DNA of 64,000 nt from Gammaproteobacteria bacterium (GTDB lineage: Bacteria; Pseudomonadota; Gammaproteobacteria; DSM-16500): contig JAHCAO010000001.1 in assembly GCA_019634835.1 (NCBI GenBank), positions 186,001 to 250,000 of the forward strand, written 5' to 3'. The notes beneath the pieces were generated by a model that did not search any database, was not told the origin of the DNA, and was given only the letters and a program-made list of their open reading frames with translations. Position 1 is the stretch's first letter. Each line of letters starts with the position of its first letter. Made by a program: the position numbers and the translations under genes. This document shows positions 18,237-28,715 of this stretch, piece after piece.

Positions 18237-19528
18237 TACGCTTGTGTCCTGCAAAAAGTTTCACGCATCAATGCTGTTACAAGCAATGCAGCGATAAATG
18301 CCGCAGGCATAATCAACATAGCATAGTGGAAATCTTGAGCTGTATATACCGCAGCACCATTTATCACTTCATGCACACTACCACGCTCCATCAACCAACC
18401 AAAAAATGGTGGAATGATAAAACCACTCGCCATAATGCAAAGCGAATCAATGCTAACTGCCGTACTGGTCAAATAGATAGGATTAAGTTCCGCAATTAAC
18501 GGATAGGTTAACACTTGCGAACTAGTCACCAATCCAATCAAGAAAAACAAGGTAATCAACGCCCCGAGGGACAATCCAGGAACATACATCAAAATAGTCA
18601 TGATCATCAGTGATAAGATAGCACCAACTACCATCGGCATGACACGACGCTCCATGTAATCAGAAATCCAACCGTAAGCCAATGAACCAACGATCACACC
18701 GATAAAAAACACTGTTGTCGCATAAGAAGCTTGCTCATGAGTAATATGGTGAACCTGAGTTAAATATAATATTCCCCACAGGCCGCCTAAAATAAAAACG
18801 GGTAAATTAACTAACGCTGTATAAATCCCGCCCAACCAATTTTGTGGGTTCAGTGCCGCTAGTTTGATACACCGCCACAACCCTAATTCTTTCAATTGCT
18901 GTTGATCTACTTTCGCTTCCTCTTGGGCATCTGGTGGACGATCTTGCACAAGAAAAATGGTTGCGAATAGAATGACAATCCCCAATCCAGTATTAACCAG
19001 TAAAGCATGACGCCAATTACCCATGTATCTCGTTAAAAATGCAAAGGGTGTTTGCGCAACTAAACCACCCAGCATTGCCATCGTCACGACTACACCGGTA
19101 ACAAATGCCATATGCCGTGGTGAAAACCAACGTGATGCGATGCGAATACAGCTCAAAAAACAAAATGACGCGCCCATCCCAACCATAAACCTACCCACAG
19201 CCGCTACCCAATATGTCATTGCCATAGAAAAAAGAAAAGTTCCTAACGTGCAAATACTGATGGCAAAAATAAGTAATTTTTTAGTAGAGAAACGATCCAA
19301 CAAATTTCCTGCAGGAAAAAGGCAAAGAAAATTTGCATAAAAATACATAGAAAATAATTGGCCTAGTTGCACTGCATCCAAATGATAAGCTTCTCTTAAC
19401 TGCTCGTTAATAGCATTAAAAAGATTCATTTGGATAAATTCATAAAAAAAGAAGAGTGAAGCAGTGAGAGTCACTACCCACGCTAACTTAGTATGAGCGG
19501 TCTTTTCATGTGTATATAACTGTTGCAT
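18236..19528 (-). CDS. Pht-like MFS transporter, probable nucleoside importer
   Basis: Twelve-TM major facilitator, 430 aa, with an MFS motif between TM2 and TM3 ([14 protein letters not shown]) and [10 protein letters not shown] after TM7. The start ([14 protein letters not shown] after TM1 onset) resembles the phagosomal transporter (Pht) family of Legionella and Francisella, some members of which import nucleosides or amino acids. Coupling to deoB and closeness to deoC/punA argue for a nucleoside substrate. The substrate itself is inference. Confidence 0.8.
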   Translation of the reverse strand: MQQLYTHEKTAHTKLAWVVTLTASLFFFYEFIQMNLFNAINEQLREAYHLDAVQLGQLFSMYFYANFLCLFPAGNLLDRFSTKKLLIFAISICTLGTFLFSMAMTYWVAAVGRFMVGMGASFCFLSCIRIASRWFSPRHMAFVTGVVVTMAMLGGLVAQTPFAFLTRYMGNWRHALLVNTGLGIVILFATIFLVQDRPPDAQEEAKVDQQQLKELGLWRCIKLAALNPQNWLGGIYTALVNLPVFILGGLWGILYLTQVHHITHEQASYATTVFFIGVIVGSLAYGWISDYMERRVMPMVVGAILSLMIMTILMYVPGLSLGALITLFFLIGLVTSSQVLTYPLIAELNPIYLTSTAVSIDSLCIMASGFIIPPFFGWLMERGSVHEVINGAAVYTAQDFHYAMLIMPAAFIAALLVTALMRETFCRTQA

Positions 19529-19602
19529 AAGTCACTATCTTCAGTAGGAGTTGTTGTGAATTCTATTTCTTTTTCATTCTAGACGCATTATTTTTTAATG
19601 GG

Positions 19603-19845
19603 CAAGCGGGACAGCTCAGTAACCAATCCACGAAGACGGCCCAATCTCCCAAGCGTTGTCCTCTTGCAAAAACCGCTTGCTTAGAAAGAAGCACTGGAGC
19701 CCCACGGCCCGCAGACAAGAGGATCTAGTTGCGGACTAGATTAACTCGCTTGGATACCGCGGACAAGCCGCAATACGACAGCACGGTGAGTAAACCTACG
19801 GTACAGCACGCCAGCAGGACGAGCGCCCCTCCGGATTCACCTCAA
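19603..19845. repeat. Degenerate family A repeat
   Basis: Contains CCTCTTGCAAAAACCGC, GCAGACAAGAGGATCTAG and GGATACCGCGGACAAGCCG. The terminal repeats are eroded. It abuts a family B element on its right and separates deoC from the MFS gene. Confidence 0.6.
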
Positions 19846-19861
19846 AATGGGTCAATTTTAC

Positions 19862-20004
19862 AGCGGTACCTAAACGGAGTTGCGCCTGGTATTTTTTATA
19901 TTCGGTTGCAAAAAACGTTTCCCTTCCGGCTTTTGCTAAAGTGGACTCTTATCCACTTTGCCTCATATAAAAAATACCAGGCGCAACTCCGTTCAGATAC
20001 CGCT
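19862..20004. mobile_element. Family B palindromic element, copy 1
   Basis: About 143 bp, arms AGCGGTACCTAAACGGAG and complement (AGCGGTATCTGAACGGAG), with GTTGCGCCTGG further in. The core is the family B core in reverse orientation, including the hairpin AAGTGGACTC-TTATCCACTT. The outermost GTAAATGTTCG tip of other copies is missing. The deoC stop codon lies exactly at its right edge. Confidence 0.8.
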
Positions 20005-20774
20005 TAAGCTAACAACTTACTAGTACCAATACGAAAGGTAGATGTCTTGACCCGTTCACGCCCCATTATATTATCAGCAAGCTCAACATATTGCGCTGCC
20101 TGGTGTATTTCTCTTACTCCTCCCGCTATTTTCACCCCACACTCCCTCTTTAATTGTGAAACTGCTTGCTGAGCAACGAGTAACATTACAGCGGCAGCTT
20201 CTAACGTCGCACCTTGAGAAACCTTTCCTGTTGATGTTTTAATAAAGTCCGCCCCTGCCCCTAGCACATCTAAGCTAGCATTTGCAATTTTATCGAGATC
20301 TGAGAGTATTCCTGTCTCAAGAATAGCTTTAAGCAACACACGCTCACCGCAAGCTGCTTTACAAGTAGAAATAAAAGTTTGAGCATATTCTCGTTCGCCA
20401 GCTAAATAACGCTGGTAGGGGAATACCACATCAATTTCCTGAACACCATCTTGTAATGCGCGGCCAATTTCCATCAATACAGAATCCAATGTATTCTCGC
20501 CTTCTGGAAAATTTGTTACCGTTGCCACCTTAACAGGTGTGTGATTAAGCTCTACCACTGCTAAATGCACAAATTGAGGATACACACAAACCGCAGCAAC
20601 AGGGCCCCACGGAGTTTGTGCTTTTTCACAAAGAGTAGTCACACTCTGTTCAGTATCAGTAGAATTTAAGCTAGTTAGATCCACTAACCCCAGTATTCTT
20701 TGTATTAGCTGTGGAGTAATGTCAACAGGTTTAAGCGTTTGTATATGCTCCTTGATTACATCAGTCCAATACAT
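20004..20774 (-). CDS. deoC: DeoC, deoxyribose-phosphate aldolase
   Basis: Splits deoxyribose-5-phosphate into acetaldehyde and glyceraldehyde-3-phosphate. The Schiff-base lysine is in FIKTSTGK and the second lysine in GVKIAGGVR. 256 aa, E. coli DeoC size class. Start overlaps the punA stop by 14 bp. The TAA stop coincides with the edge of a family B element. Confidence 0.94.
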   Translation of the reverse strand: MYWTDVIKEHIQTLKPVDITPQLIQRILGLVDLTSLNSTDTEQSVTTLCEKAQTPWGPVAAVCVYPQFVHLAVVELNHTPVKVATVTNFPEGENTLDSVLMEIGRALQDGVQEIDVVFPYQRYLAGEREYAQTFISTCKAACGERVLLKAILETGILSDLDKIANASLDVLGAGADFIKTSTGKVSQGATLEAAAVMLLVAQQAVSQLKRECGVKIAGGVREIHQAAQYVELADNIMGRERVKTSTFRIGTSKLLA

Positions 20775-21597
20775 TACTCATATCCTTCAAGAACTCAGGA
20801 ATCAACTTAACCAATTTACGCGCTCCCATTTCACCAAATTGTAGCGTACCTTCATGGGTAATTTTTTCTTCGCTCAATCCTGCCGCAAGGTTCGTAATTG
20901 CTGCCACACAAACAACGCGCAACCCAGCATGACGCGCAATAATCACTTCAGGTACAATAGACATTCCAACAGCATCCGCCCCCCATTGTCTAAAAGCCCG
21001 TATTTCCGCTGGGGTCTCGAAGGAGGGACCTAATGTAGAGATATACACCCCTTTGCTCATTGGGATATTTAACCTATTAGCAGCCGTCTCCATCAATTCT
21101 TGCAAAACCGGATCGTAAGCATCTTCCATACCAACAAAACGCGGGCCAATGGTTTCATCATTTGCCCCCACCAACGGATTACCAGGATGAAAATTGATAT
21201 GGTCTTGGATCAACATCAATTCGCCCGGCCCCACTTCAGGGCGCATAGAACCTGCCGCTCCTGTAATAATAAATGCGCTCGCCCCTAAACGTTTCACAAT
21301 CCGCACCAATATACGGATAGATTCATAAGATACGCCTTCATATAAATGCAAGCGACCACGCAAACATATAATGGGTATATTGTTCAAATATCCCAAAACC
21401 AAAAGCGAAGCATGCCCAGAAACAGCACCTGCTTGTAACCCTGGAATAGCTTGATAAGGAATAGACACAGGATTAGTTATTTGATCTGCCAGAGAAGAGA
21501 GGCCTGAACCCAGTATTAATCCCGCCTTAGGCGAAAAACCTTTGGGTGCATAACGATTAATAACTTGCATAATGTCAGCCATTGTTGTGTTCATCAT
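20761..21597 (-). CDS. punA: Purine nucleoside phosphorylase (trimeric type)
   Basis: Phosphorolysis of inosine/guanosine and deoxy forms to the base plus (deoxy)ribose-1-phosphate. N-terminal GLILGSGLSSLAD phosphate loop, RGRLHLYEG and the purine-site segment ITNLAAGLS identify the low-molecular-mass trimeric family. The ATG at 21597 is preceded by AAGGAG; the open frame to 21663 runs into gap. Only 11 bp separate it from gap, so tkt/gap transcription probably reads into it. Confidence 0.93.
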   Translation of the reverse strand: MMNTTMADIMQVINRYAPKGFSPKAGLILGSGLSSLADQITNPVSIPYQAIPGLQAGAVSGHASLLVLGYLNNIPIICLRGRLHLYEGVSYESIRILVRIVKRLGASAFIITGAAGSMRPEVGPGELMLIQDHINFHPGNPLVGANDETIGPRFVGMEDAYDPVLQELMETAANRLNIPMSKGVYISTLGPSFETPAEIRAFRQWGADAVGMSIVPEVIIARHAGLRVVCVAAITNLAAGLSEEKITHEGTLQFGEMGARKLVKLIPEFLKDMSNVLD

Positions 21598-21608
21598 AGA
21601 TGACTCCT

Positions 21609-22613
21609 TTAACGTTTTACCCATCCTACTGCAACATCCAACATCCGGTTTGAAAATCCCCACTCGTTATCGTACCAAGCAAGAATCTTCACTAAGTTAC
21701 CAATTACTTTTGTGCCGAAGGTATCAAAAATAGCAGAAGCTGGATTGTGATTGAAATCCACAGAAACGAGTTGTTCCTCATTCAACGCTAATACTCCTTT
21801 CATTGGCCCATTCGCAGCTTTGCGTATCACTTCATTCACTTCATGAACCGTCGTATGACGCTTTGCCTCAAACGTAAGATCCACCAAAGACACATTAATA
21901 GTAGGAACACGCACGGCGAACCCATCCAACTTTCCATCCAATTCTGGTAATACTAGACCCAATGCTGATGCAGCACCTGTTTTTGTCGGGATGATAGATT
22001 GTGTTGCTGAACGAGCCCGACGTAAATCGCTATGATAAACATCGATAAGACTCTGGTCGTTAGTGAAAGCATGGACAGTGTTCATTAAACCACTCACTAT
22101 TCCAATTTCAGCATGCAATGGTTTTACCACCGTCGCCAAACAGTTTGTGGTACAAGAAGCATTGGAAATTACCGTATCACTTGATTTAAGGATATTATCA
22201 TTCACACCATAAACCACTGTGGCATCCACCCCCGTGGCAGGTGCGGAAATAATCACTTTCTTTGCCCCCGCTTCCAAATGCATGGCCGCTTTTTCTTTTG
22301 TGGTAAACAATCCCGTACACTCAAACACGATATCAACATTTAATTCTTTCCACGGCAATTTCTTAGGATCACGCTCCGCCACCACACGAATTTTATCACC
22401 ATCGACTATTATTTCGTTTCCAGACACAGAAACTTCACCTGGAAATTTTCCATGTGTCGTATCATATTGCGTGAGATAAGCATTGGTATTGACATCACCC
22501 AGATCATTGATTGCAACGATCTGGATTTCGGGATGTAATTTTTTCTCGTAATGAGCACGTAAAATGTTGCGACCAATCCGGCCGTAACCGTTAATCGCGA
22601 TACGAATAGTCAT
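21609..22613 (-). CDS. gap: Gap, glyceraldehyde-3-phosphate dehydrogenase
   Basis: Glycolytic oxidation of GAP to 1,3-bisphosphoglycerate. NAD-binding [10 protein letters not shown] at the N-terminus, catalytic [11 protein letters not shown], and [11 protein letters not shown] near the end. 334 aa, canonical. It lies between tkt and punA on the same strand. Confidence 0.96.
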   Translation of the reverse strand: MTIRIAINGYGRIGRNILRAHYEKKLHPEIQIVAINDLGDVNTNAYLTQYDTTHGKFPGEVSVSGNEIIVDGDKIRVVAERDPKKLPWKELNVDIVFECTGLFTTKEKAAMHLEAGAKKVIISAPATGVDATVVYGVNDNILKSSDTVISNASCTTNCLATVVKPLHAEIGIVSGLMNTVHAFTNDQSLIDVYHSDLRRARSATQSIIPTKTGAASALGLVLPELDGKLDGFAVRVPTINVSLVDLTFEAKRHTTVHEVNEVIRKAANGPMKGVLALNEEQLVSVDFNHNPASAIFDTFGTKVIGNLVKILAWYDNEWGFSNRMLDVAVGWVKR

Positions 22614-22680
22614 ATCATGTCTCCAAATAAAAAATTTTCTAACGTTTACCGCCTATAAACCCTGCCGAATGGAAATACAA

Positions 22681-22720
22681 TGGCAGACCCGCTCAGATAC
22701 CGTTATCAGCGAACATTTAC
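22681..22720. repeat. Half of a family B element at the tkt stop codon
   Basis: Reads, on the reverse strand, GTAAATGTTCGCTGATAACG then GTATCTGAGCGGGTCTGCC, matching one arm of the family B elements at 28531 and 19862. The matching left arm and core are absent. The TAA of the arm tip is the tkt stop codon. Confidence 0.75.
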
Positions 22721-24774
22721 GAACCTGAAGCACATATTGCTGAAAAACGATGGGATAATTTTGCAACAGAATATATAACTTCTTTTGTCATCGCTACCAC
22801 TCTTGCAACCGTCACTTCACAATCACGGAACACGTCTTTCGCTGGTGCAGAAGCACCAAACCTATCCAATCCCACCACCTTGCCTTGGATACCGACAAAC
22901 TTATACCAATAATCAGCTGCCGCCGCTTCAACTGCTACTCTTGCAACGATATGGTCAGGTAACACTTCATCACGATAATTTGCATCTTGCACGAGAAAAA
23001 CATCAGTTGAAGGCATCGATACAACTCGTACATAAATTTCTTCTGCCTTCAATTGTTTTGCAGCTTCAATCGCAATCCCCACTTCAGAACCTGTTGCGAT
23101 GAGAATCGCATCTGGGCATTTATCTTCCGCATAATCCACTAACGTATAGCCGCCACGTTGTATCAACTGCAATTGTTCACTACTACGCTCCTGAAATGGT
23201 AGTACTTGGCGTGACAACATTAAACAAGTCGGCCCCTGTCTTTCCAGTGCAGCACGCCATGCCACCGCAGTCTCTACCGTATCACAAGGGCGCCAATTCG
23301 ATAAACCAGGCATCAAACGTAAGCTTGGTAATTGTTCAACAGGTTGATGGGTAGGGCCGTCTTCTCCCAGCCCAATAGAGTCATGAGTATAAACATAAAT
23401 AACACGCTGCTGCATGAGAGAAGCAAGGCGTATAGCATTGCGCGCATAATCAGAAAACGTTAAAAAAGTTCCGCCAAAAGGAATCATTCCCTTATAAAGC
23501 GCTATGCCATTCATGATCGTGGACATGCCAAACTCACGTACACCGTAATGAATATAACGTCCTTCCGGAAAATCCGCAGAGAATATTTTCATCCCTTGCC
23601 AATTCGTGCAATTTGACTCAGTCAAATCCGCAGAACCACCCATCATCTCTGGCAACAGATTGGCATAATAATCAAGACAACGTTGTGATGCTTTTCTCGT
23701 TGCGATAGATTGTTTTTCTTCATTAAGATTAAGCGCTAATGTACCTGCTTGTTGCTGCCAGTCCTTTGGCATACCCTTTTCTAAGCGGCGTAATAATTCT
23801 TTAGCTAATTCAGGATAACGATCTTGATATTGGTTAAACAAGACATTCCATTCCTCTTCTCTCACTTTGCCTTGTTCGCGAGCATCCCAAGAAGCATAAA
23901 TTTCTTCTGGTATCACAAAGGGTTCATGCGGCCAGTTTAAATGAGTACGAACCGCTGCTACTTCTTTATCACCTAACGCAGCGCCATGAGTATCCGCTGT
24001 ACCCGCCAAATTTGGCGACCCCCAGCCTATCGTCGTTTTACAACAGATAATGGTTGGCTTATCAGTCACCGTTTGTGCCTCTATGATAGCCTTACGTAAG
24101 ACTTCGCTATCATGACCATCGACAGGTGTAATCACATGCCAGCCATAGGCTTGAAACCGCAATGGTGTATTATCACGAAACCAACCGTCAACCTCTCCAT
24201 CAATGGATATACCATTATCGTCATAAAATACGATTAACTTACCTAAGCCAAGTGTTCCTGCCAATGAGCACACCTCATGAGAAACGCCTTCCATCAGACA
24301 TCCATCACCAACAAAACAGTAAGTATAGTGATCAATAATAGGAAAATCTGGGCGGTTAAACTCTGCTGCCATGTGGCGTTCAGCAATTGCCATCCCCACA
24401 GCATTGCCCAAACCCTGCCCCAGCGGGCCTGTCGTCGTCTCAACACCTGGAGTATCACCAAACTCAGGATGCCCTGGCGTTTTTGAGTGTAATTGACGGA
24501 AATTCTTAATATCGTCAATCGTCAGAGGGTAGCCTGTAAGATGTAATAAAGCATACTGCAGCATGGCACCATGGCCATTTGACAAGATAAACCGGTCCCG
24601 GTTGACCCAATTCGGGTTATTAGGATGATGCCGTAGAAAATCATGCCATAAGACTTCCGCGATATCCGCCATACCCATAGGCATACCCGGATGCCCAGAA
24701 TTTGCTTTTTGAACCGCATCAATACTCAGGAACCGAATCGCATCAGCTCTATCTCTACATGTGGGCAGTGACAT
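22717..24774 (-). CDS. tkt: Tkt, transketolase
   Basis: Thiamine-diphosphate enzyme moving two-carbon ketol units in the pentose phosphate pathway. N-terminal [11 protein letters not shown], the ThDP motif beginning [10 protein letters not shown], and RIASLMQQ later in the protein. 685 aa, about 20 longer than usual; the extra C-terminus ([13 protein letters not shown]) runs into a repeat arm that supplies the TAA stop. First gene of tkt-gap-punA-deoC. Confidence 0.95.
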   Translation of the reverse strand: MSLPTCRDRADAIRFLSIDAVQKANSGHPGMPMGMADIAEVLWHDFLRHHPNNPNWVNRDRFILSNGHGAMLQYALLHLTGYPLTIDDIKNFRQLHSKTPGHPEFGDTPGVETTTGPLGQGLGNAVGMAIAERHMAAEFNRPDFPIIDHYTYCFVGDGCLMEGVSHEVCSLAGTLGLGKLIVFYDDNGISIDGEVDGWFRDNTPLRFQAYGWHVITPVDGHDSEVLRKAIIEAQTVTDKPTIICCKTTIGWGSPNLAGTADTHGAALGDKEVAAVRTHLNWPHEPFVIPEEIYASWDAREQGKVREEEWNVLFNQYQDRYPELAKELLRRLEKGMPKDWQQQAGTLALNLNEEKQSIATRKASQRCLDYYANLLPEMMGGSADLTESNCTNWQGMKIFSADFPEGRYIHYGVREFGMSTIMNGIALYKGMIPFGGTFLTFSDYARNAIRLASLMQQRVIYVYTHDSIGLGEDGPTHQPVEQLPSLRLMPGLSNWRPCDTVETAVAWRAALERQGPTCLMLSRQVLPFQERSSEQLQLIQRGGYTLVDYAEDKCPDAILIATGSEVGIAIEAAKQLKAEEIYVRVVSMPSTDVFLVQDANYRDEVLPDHIVARVAVEAAAADYWYKFVGIQGKVVGLDRFGASAPAKDVFRDCEVTVARVVAMTKEVIYSVAKLSHRFSAICASGS

Positions 24775-24887
24775 GCGCTTGTACTCTTAAATAAAAATAT
24801 TTTGCGCATGTTACATTAATTTCTATGATGGCACCAAGAGGCGCGCACGTTGAACATAGACGCTATGAACAAGAGTTCCACTAGACC

Positions 24888-27116
24888 CTAAACTTCGTCC
24901 CCATAAAAACGCTTCAACCGTCCCATCAGTTCTGATACCGGTGCCGTCTTAGCAAACGGCGCTGAAAACCCGATGGTCCATTGCCCTGTCTTTAGGTTCG
25001 CTAATACAAAATAAGGGGGTATGACAAACGATTTAGCCGTCAATCGCTCACTTTTCTTACCCAACTGCACTAACCTAGTTTCTTTGCGTGCAGGGAAATG
25101 CGCCAACATCCAACCCTTCCATAAAACCGCTAGTTGCTTATTTTTAATAATTAATTTTTCTGCTTGCGAACTCATAATCAACAAACCCTTGTTAGGGTCG
25201 ATACGATAGATTCCAATCTGATGTTTAATGACCTTTTCAAGATAAATATGATCTGTCTCTATTTCTGCTATGCTGTCACCTGTTTCCATGAACAATGCTC
25301 GTGGAGAAGCTTCTTGATTCTGACGATTGAAAAAATCATTCCGCAAAGAAATACCATCAACAAAACTTAACGGGGACAGCCCAATCAGATCGAGTATAGT
25401 TGGGGCAATATCGATGAGAGAACTTAACTTTTCATTTTGTTGTACAAGGAAGTGGCTACCATACAGTTTAAAAGCCAACAAAACATGGTATTGCTGCAAA
25501 CTCAACACATTTGTTCCCTGTCCATAAGCCGTGTTTACCGTATAATCACGCTTGTAATTCGTACTATATTGTGGTGCTGAGTTTAATTTCAAAACGGGAA
25601 CCATTTTTAAATTTTGCGGATCCCCTAAATACTTTTCTTCCGCAATCAAACGATCTCCTGGCAACCCGAGCGCAGTACCATGGTCAGATAATAAAACAAC
25701 AATGCTATTTTCTAACAACCCATTTTGTTGCAATAGTTGTAACAACTTACCCAATTGATTATCTACCGCTTCTACACTGATGCGATATTGATTGGATAAT
25801 AAGTCATTCCGTTTCTGACCATCACGAGCCCAGGTAAACGGCCAATGAGAAAGGCAAAGATGAACTGCCAGAAAAACAGGCTTATCTGTCCGATGGATTA
25901 ATCCTAATTTTAATAATTGTAAAAACCGATCCGGCTCATACGTAATTGCAGCCGCACGGTTGCCATAATTATAAGGAAATAAAAATCGCCCAATCGGTAA
26001 ATTCACCAGTAAATTACTTAAAGGAAAATCACTCAATCCACCTAGTAAAAAATCGTTGACACCCATATTGGGGCCAAGCACACGATCAAATCCATAATCT
26101 TTAGTAATATTGCTAAACCGCTTTTCATCAGTGGCATAAATCGTTTCATAACCTGCTTGCTGCAAGCGCTTAGCTAATGTGTCATTCACCATCACCTGCT
26201 CAGGCGAAACCAAATTATTGCGCGCAAAATGATGGACAGGATACTTTGCTGTTAAAATGCTAATCCAAGCAGGAAACGTTCGGGCAAGCGGCGTATAAGC
26301 TTGTGTATAAGTCACAGCATCGTTTAGAAACTCATCGATATGAGGTGTATGAGCACGTCGATTACCAAAATACCCCGTAAAATCTGGTCGCAATGAGTCG
26401 AGTCCAATCATAATGACATTAGGTAGTGAATGAGTGTTAACTATCATTTTTTTGGATGGAAAAAATATTAGATCATGAAATGCAGCCGCTGTGATGCTAA
26501 GCCCCACTAACAACAAAATACTACCACTCCATCGATACCGCCTAAACCAGAAAAAATTAACGTAAGAAAGCATTGTCACCACTAGCAATATGGCCAAACC
26601 TGCTAGCAAAATAATCTTGCGTGTAAGATTAGATGCCACATGCTCGAATAACACAGCGAAAAATGAGCTGGGAAAATAATAGTGATTTAACGTCAACATA
26701 GTAGCGCAGGCCAAGCACCAGAGCGCCACTCCCAACCAATACGTTTTCACTTGAGAGAATGCAAACAATTCACCCAAAGAAATGGAGATAAACCAAATCC
26801 AAATAACAAACAAAACATAAGCGATGGTTTGAATAAAAATAAATCCAACGATAGGCAGCAAAATAACAGGATGCAGCAATTGCAGCATAATGGAAGCCTT
26901 GACCAATGAGTCCACTAGTTCAGTGACTTTATAATGAATTAGAAAAAAGGCTAATTGCGCCACAATAAAAAGTAACGTTAACCATATCAGCATGCTTAAC
27001 AACCTGGATTGTTTTTGATTAAATAATTGTTTTAACACTCTCTGCCCTGCTTTTTCATTCTCCTGACACGCCATGTTAAGGGCCCTCGCATAAAATTCCA
27101 AATCATTTAACAGCAT
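24888..27116 (-). CDS. Membrane sulfatase-fold protein (LtaS/PEtN-transferase-like)
   Basis: 742 aa. Five or so TM helices occupy residues 40-215, then a periplasmic alkaline-phosphatase-superfamily domain: NVIMIGLDSLRPD (metal D240), LARTFPAW with Thr280 at the nucleophile position, and VVLLSDHGTALG as the second metal site. A Thr nucleophile is typical of phosphoglycerol and phosphoethanolamine transferases; true sulfatases use Cys/Ser. It probably modifies an envelope glycan or lipid, but the substrate is not predictable. Stands alone between tkt and metK. Confidence 0.82.
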   Translation of the reverse strand: MLLNDLEFYARALNMACQENEKAGQRVLKQLFNQKQSRLLSMLIWLTLLFIVAQLAFFLIHYKVTELVDSLVKASIMLQLLHPVILLPIVGFIFIQTIAYVLFVIWIWFISISLGELFAFSQVKTYWLGVALWCLACATMLTLNHYYFPSSFFAVLFEHVASNLTRKIILLAGLAILLVVTMLSYVNFFWFRRYRWSGSILLLVGLSITAAAFHDLIFFPSKKMIVNTHSLPNVIMIGLDSLRPDFTGYFGNRRAHTPHIDEFLNDAVTYTQAYTPLARTFPAWISILTAKYPVHHFARNNLVSPEQVMVNDTLAKRLQQAGYETIYATDEKRFSNITKDYGFDRVLGPNMGVNDFLLGGLSDFPLSNLLVNLPIGRFLFPYNYGNRAAAITYEPDRFLQLLKLGLIHRTDKPVFLAVHLCLSHWPFTWARDGQKRNDLLSNQYRISVEAVDNQLGKLLQLLQQNGLLENSIVVLLSDHGTALGLPGDRLIAEEKYLGDPQNLKMVPVLKLNSAPQYSTNYKRDYTVNTAYGQGTNVLSLQQYHVLLAFKLYGSHFLVQQNEKLSSLIDIAPTILDLIGLSPLSFVDGISLRNDFFNRQNQEASPRALFMETGDSIAEIETDHIYLEKVIKHQIGIYRIDPNKGLLIMSSQAEKLIIKNKQLAVLWKGWMLAHFPARKETRLVQLGKKSERLTAKSFVIPPYFVLANLKTGQWTIGFSAPFAKTAPVSELMGRLKRFYGDEV

Positions 27117-27138
27117 GTTATTATTGCAAGCTTTTACA

Positions 27139-27313
27139 GTAGCTGTTCAGTGATGGCAGTGTTTGAGTCGGTCTGCCCCTTTTATTTTTTGTATGAGGGA
27201 AAGTGGATAGGAGTCCACTTTAGCAAAAACCGGAAGGGAAACGTCTTTTGCGACCGAATACAAAAAATAAAAGGGGCAGACCGACTCAAACACTGCCATC
27301 ACTGAACAGCTAC
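27139..27313. mobile_element. Family B palindromic element, copy 2, with 8-bp TSD
   Basis: 175 bp. The arms, starting GTAGCTGTTCAGTGATGGCA, pair perfectly over more than 50 bp. Flanked by exact direct repeats CTTTTACA (27131-27138 and 27314-27321). The core carries AAGTGGATAGGAGTCCACTT and CCGGAAGGGAAACG. It lies just upstream of metK, so it sits in or near the metK promoter/leader. Confidence 0.93.
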
Positions 27314-27348
27314 CTTTTACACTTAGATCATCAGAAGGCATGGAAATT

Positions 27349-28509
27349 ATGCAACAAAATGAATACTTATTTACATCAGAGTCAGTTTCAGAAGGGCATC
27401 CAGACAAAATTGCTGATCAAATTTCAGATGCTATTCTTGATGCTATTATTGAACAAGATAAAAATGCGCGCGTTGCATGCGAAACATTAGTCAAAACAGG
27501 AATGGTATTTGTTGGCGGTGAAATCACAACCAATGCTTGGGTGGACATTGAGCATATCGCCCGCCACGTGATTAGTGGCATAGGTTATAACAGCTCTGAA
27601 ATCGGATTTGATGCAGAATCCTGTGCCATTATTACCGCCATTGGCAAACAATCTGCAGATATCGCAGTTGGCGTGGACAAGCAATCCAAAGAAGAACAAG
27701 GCGCAGGCGATCAAGGCTTAATGTTTGGTTATGCTAGCAATGAAACAGATGTCTATATGCCGGCACCGATTACTTATGCGCACAGGTTGATGCGTCGCCA
27801 AGCACAATTACGTAAAGAAGATGTCTTACCTTGGCTACGTCCTGATGCTAAATCACAAATCACATTCCACTACATTGATGGTAAGCCTTCAAGCATTACT
27901 AACATTGTCTTTTCCACACAACATCATCCGGACATTCATCATCAAAATCTAGTTGAAGCAGTCGTGGAAGAAATCATCAAACCGATACTGCCAGAAGAAT
28001 GGCTAAAACATACTCAATACTATGTCAACCCAACGGGAAGATTTGTCATTGGAGGCCCGCAAGGTGATTGTGGATTAACAGGCCGAAAAATCATTGTTGA
28101 CTCTTATGGTGGTATGGCGAGGCATGGCGGTGGGTGCTTTTCAGGCAAAGACCCCTCTAAAGTAGATCGCTCAGCAGCGTATGCTGCACGTTATGTTGCG
28201 AAAAATATTGTGGCAGCTGGACTAGCAGACCGTTGCGAAATTCAAATCTCTTACGCGATTGGCATTGCTGAACCTACTTCCATTTATCTTGAAACGTTTG
28301 GAACAAGCAAGGTATCAGAAAAGAAAATCATCTCGCTAGTCCGTCAGCATTTCGATCTTCGTCCCTATGGAATTATTAAAATGCTCGATTTACTGAAACC
28401 TATTTATAGACCTACCGCAAGCTACGGTCACTTCGGCCGAGATGATCTAAACGTTTCTTGGGAAAAAACCGACAAAGCAGAAATATTGCGTGATGCTGCT
28501 GGGATATAA
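27349..28509 (+). CDS. metK: MetK, S-adenosylmethionine synthetase
   Basis: Makes SAM from methionine and ATP. Conserved [25 protein letters not shown] and [19 protein letters not shown] are all visible. The ATG at 27349 has AGAAGG about 10 bases upstream; the ATG at 27340 is too close to it. 386 aa, normal. ahcY follows after a family B element. Confidence 0.96.
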   Translation: MQQNEYLFTSESVSEGHPDKIADQISDAILDAIIEQDKNARVACETLVKTGMVFVGGEITTNAWVDIEHIARHVISGIGYNSSEIGFDAESCAIITAIGKQSADIAVGVDKQSKEEQGAGDQGLMFGYASNETDVYMPAPITYAHRLMRRQAQLRKEDVLPWLRPDAKSQITFHYIDGKPSSITNIVFSTQHHPDIHHQNLVEAVVEEIIKPILPEEWLKHTQYYVNPTGRFVIGGPQGDCGLTGRKIIVDSYGGMARHGGGCFSGKDPSKVDRSAAYAARYVAKNIVAAGLADRCEIQISYAIGIAEPTSIYLETFGTSKVSEKKIISLVRQHFDLRPYGIIKMLDLLKPIYRPTASYGHFGRDDLNVSWEKTDKAEILRDAAGI

Positions 28510-28530
28510 CCACTGCGGGAGAAAACAACA

Positions 28531-28693
28531 GTAAATGTTCGGTGATAGCGGTGCCTGAGCGGGTCGGCCCCTTTTATTTTTATATAAGGGAAAGTGGGCA
28601 GGAGTCCACTTTAGCAAAAGCCGGAAGGGAAACGTCTTTTGCGACCGAATATAAAAATAAAAGGGGCCGACACCGCTATCACCGAACATTTAC
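28531..28693. mobile_element. Family B palindromic element, copy 3, with 8-bp TSD
   Basis: 163 bp with ends GTAAATGTTCGGTGATAGCG and complement; the left arm has about 10 extra bases (CCTGAGCGGG). Exact flanking repeats AAACAACA at 28523-28530 and 28694-28701. The core is the same as copy 2 with a few substitutions. Placed between metK and ahcY, it would form a long hairpin in a joint transcript. Confidence 0.94.
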
Positions 28694-28715
28694 AAACAAC
28701 ATGCAGGTAACCACT

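Noticed and set aside
27121..27349. SAM riboswitch upstream of metK
   Set aside because: The leader is occupied by the family B element; no SAM-I/II/IV-like conserved core is visible.
28542..28715. In-frame N-terminal extension of ahcY through the family B element
   Set aside because: The extra 58 residues are translation of a palindromic repeat; ATG 28716 has a ribosome binding site and gives the normal N-terminus.
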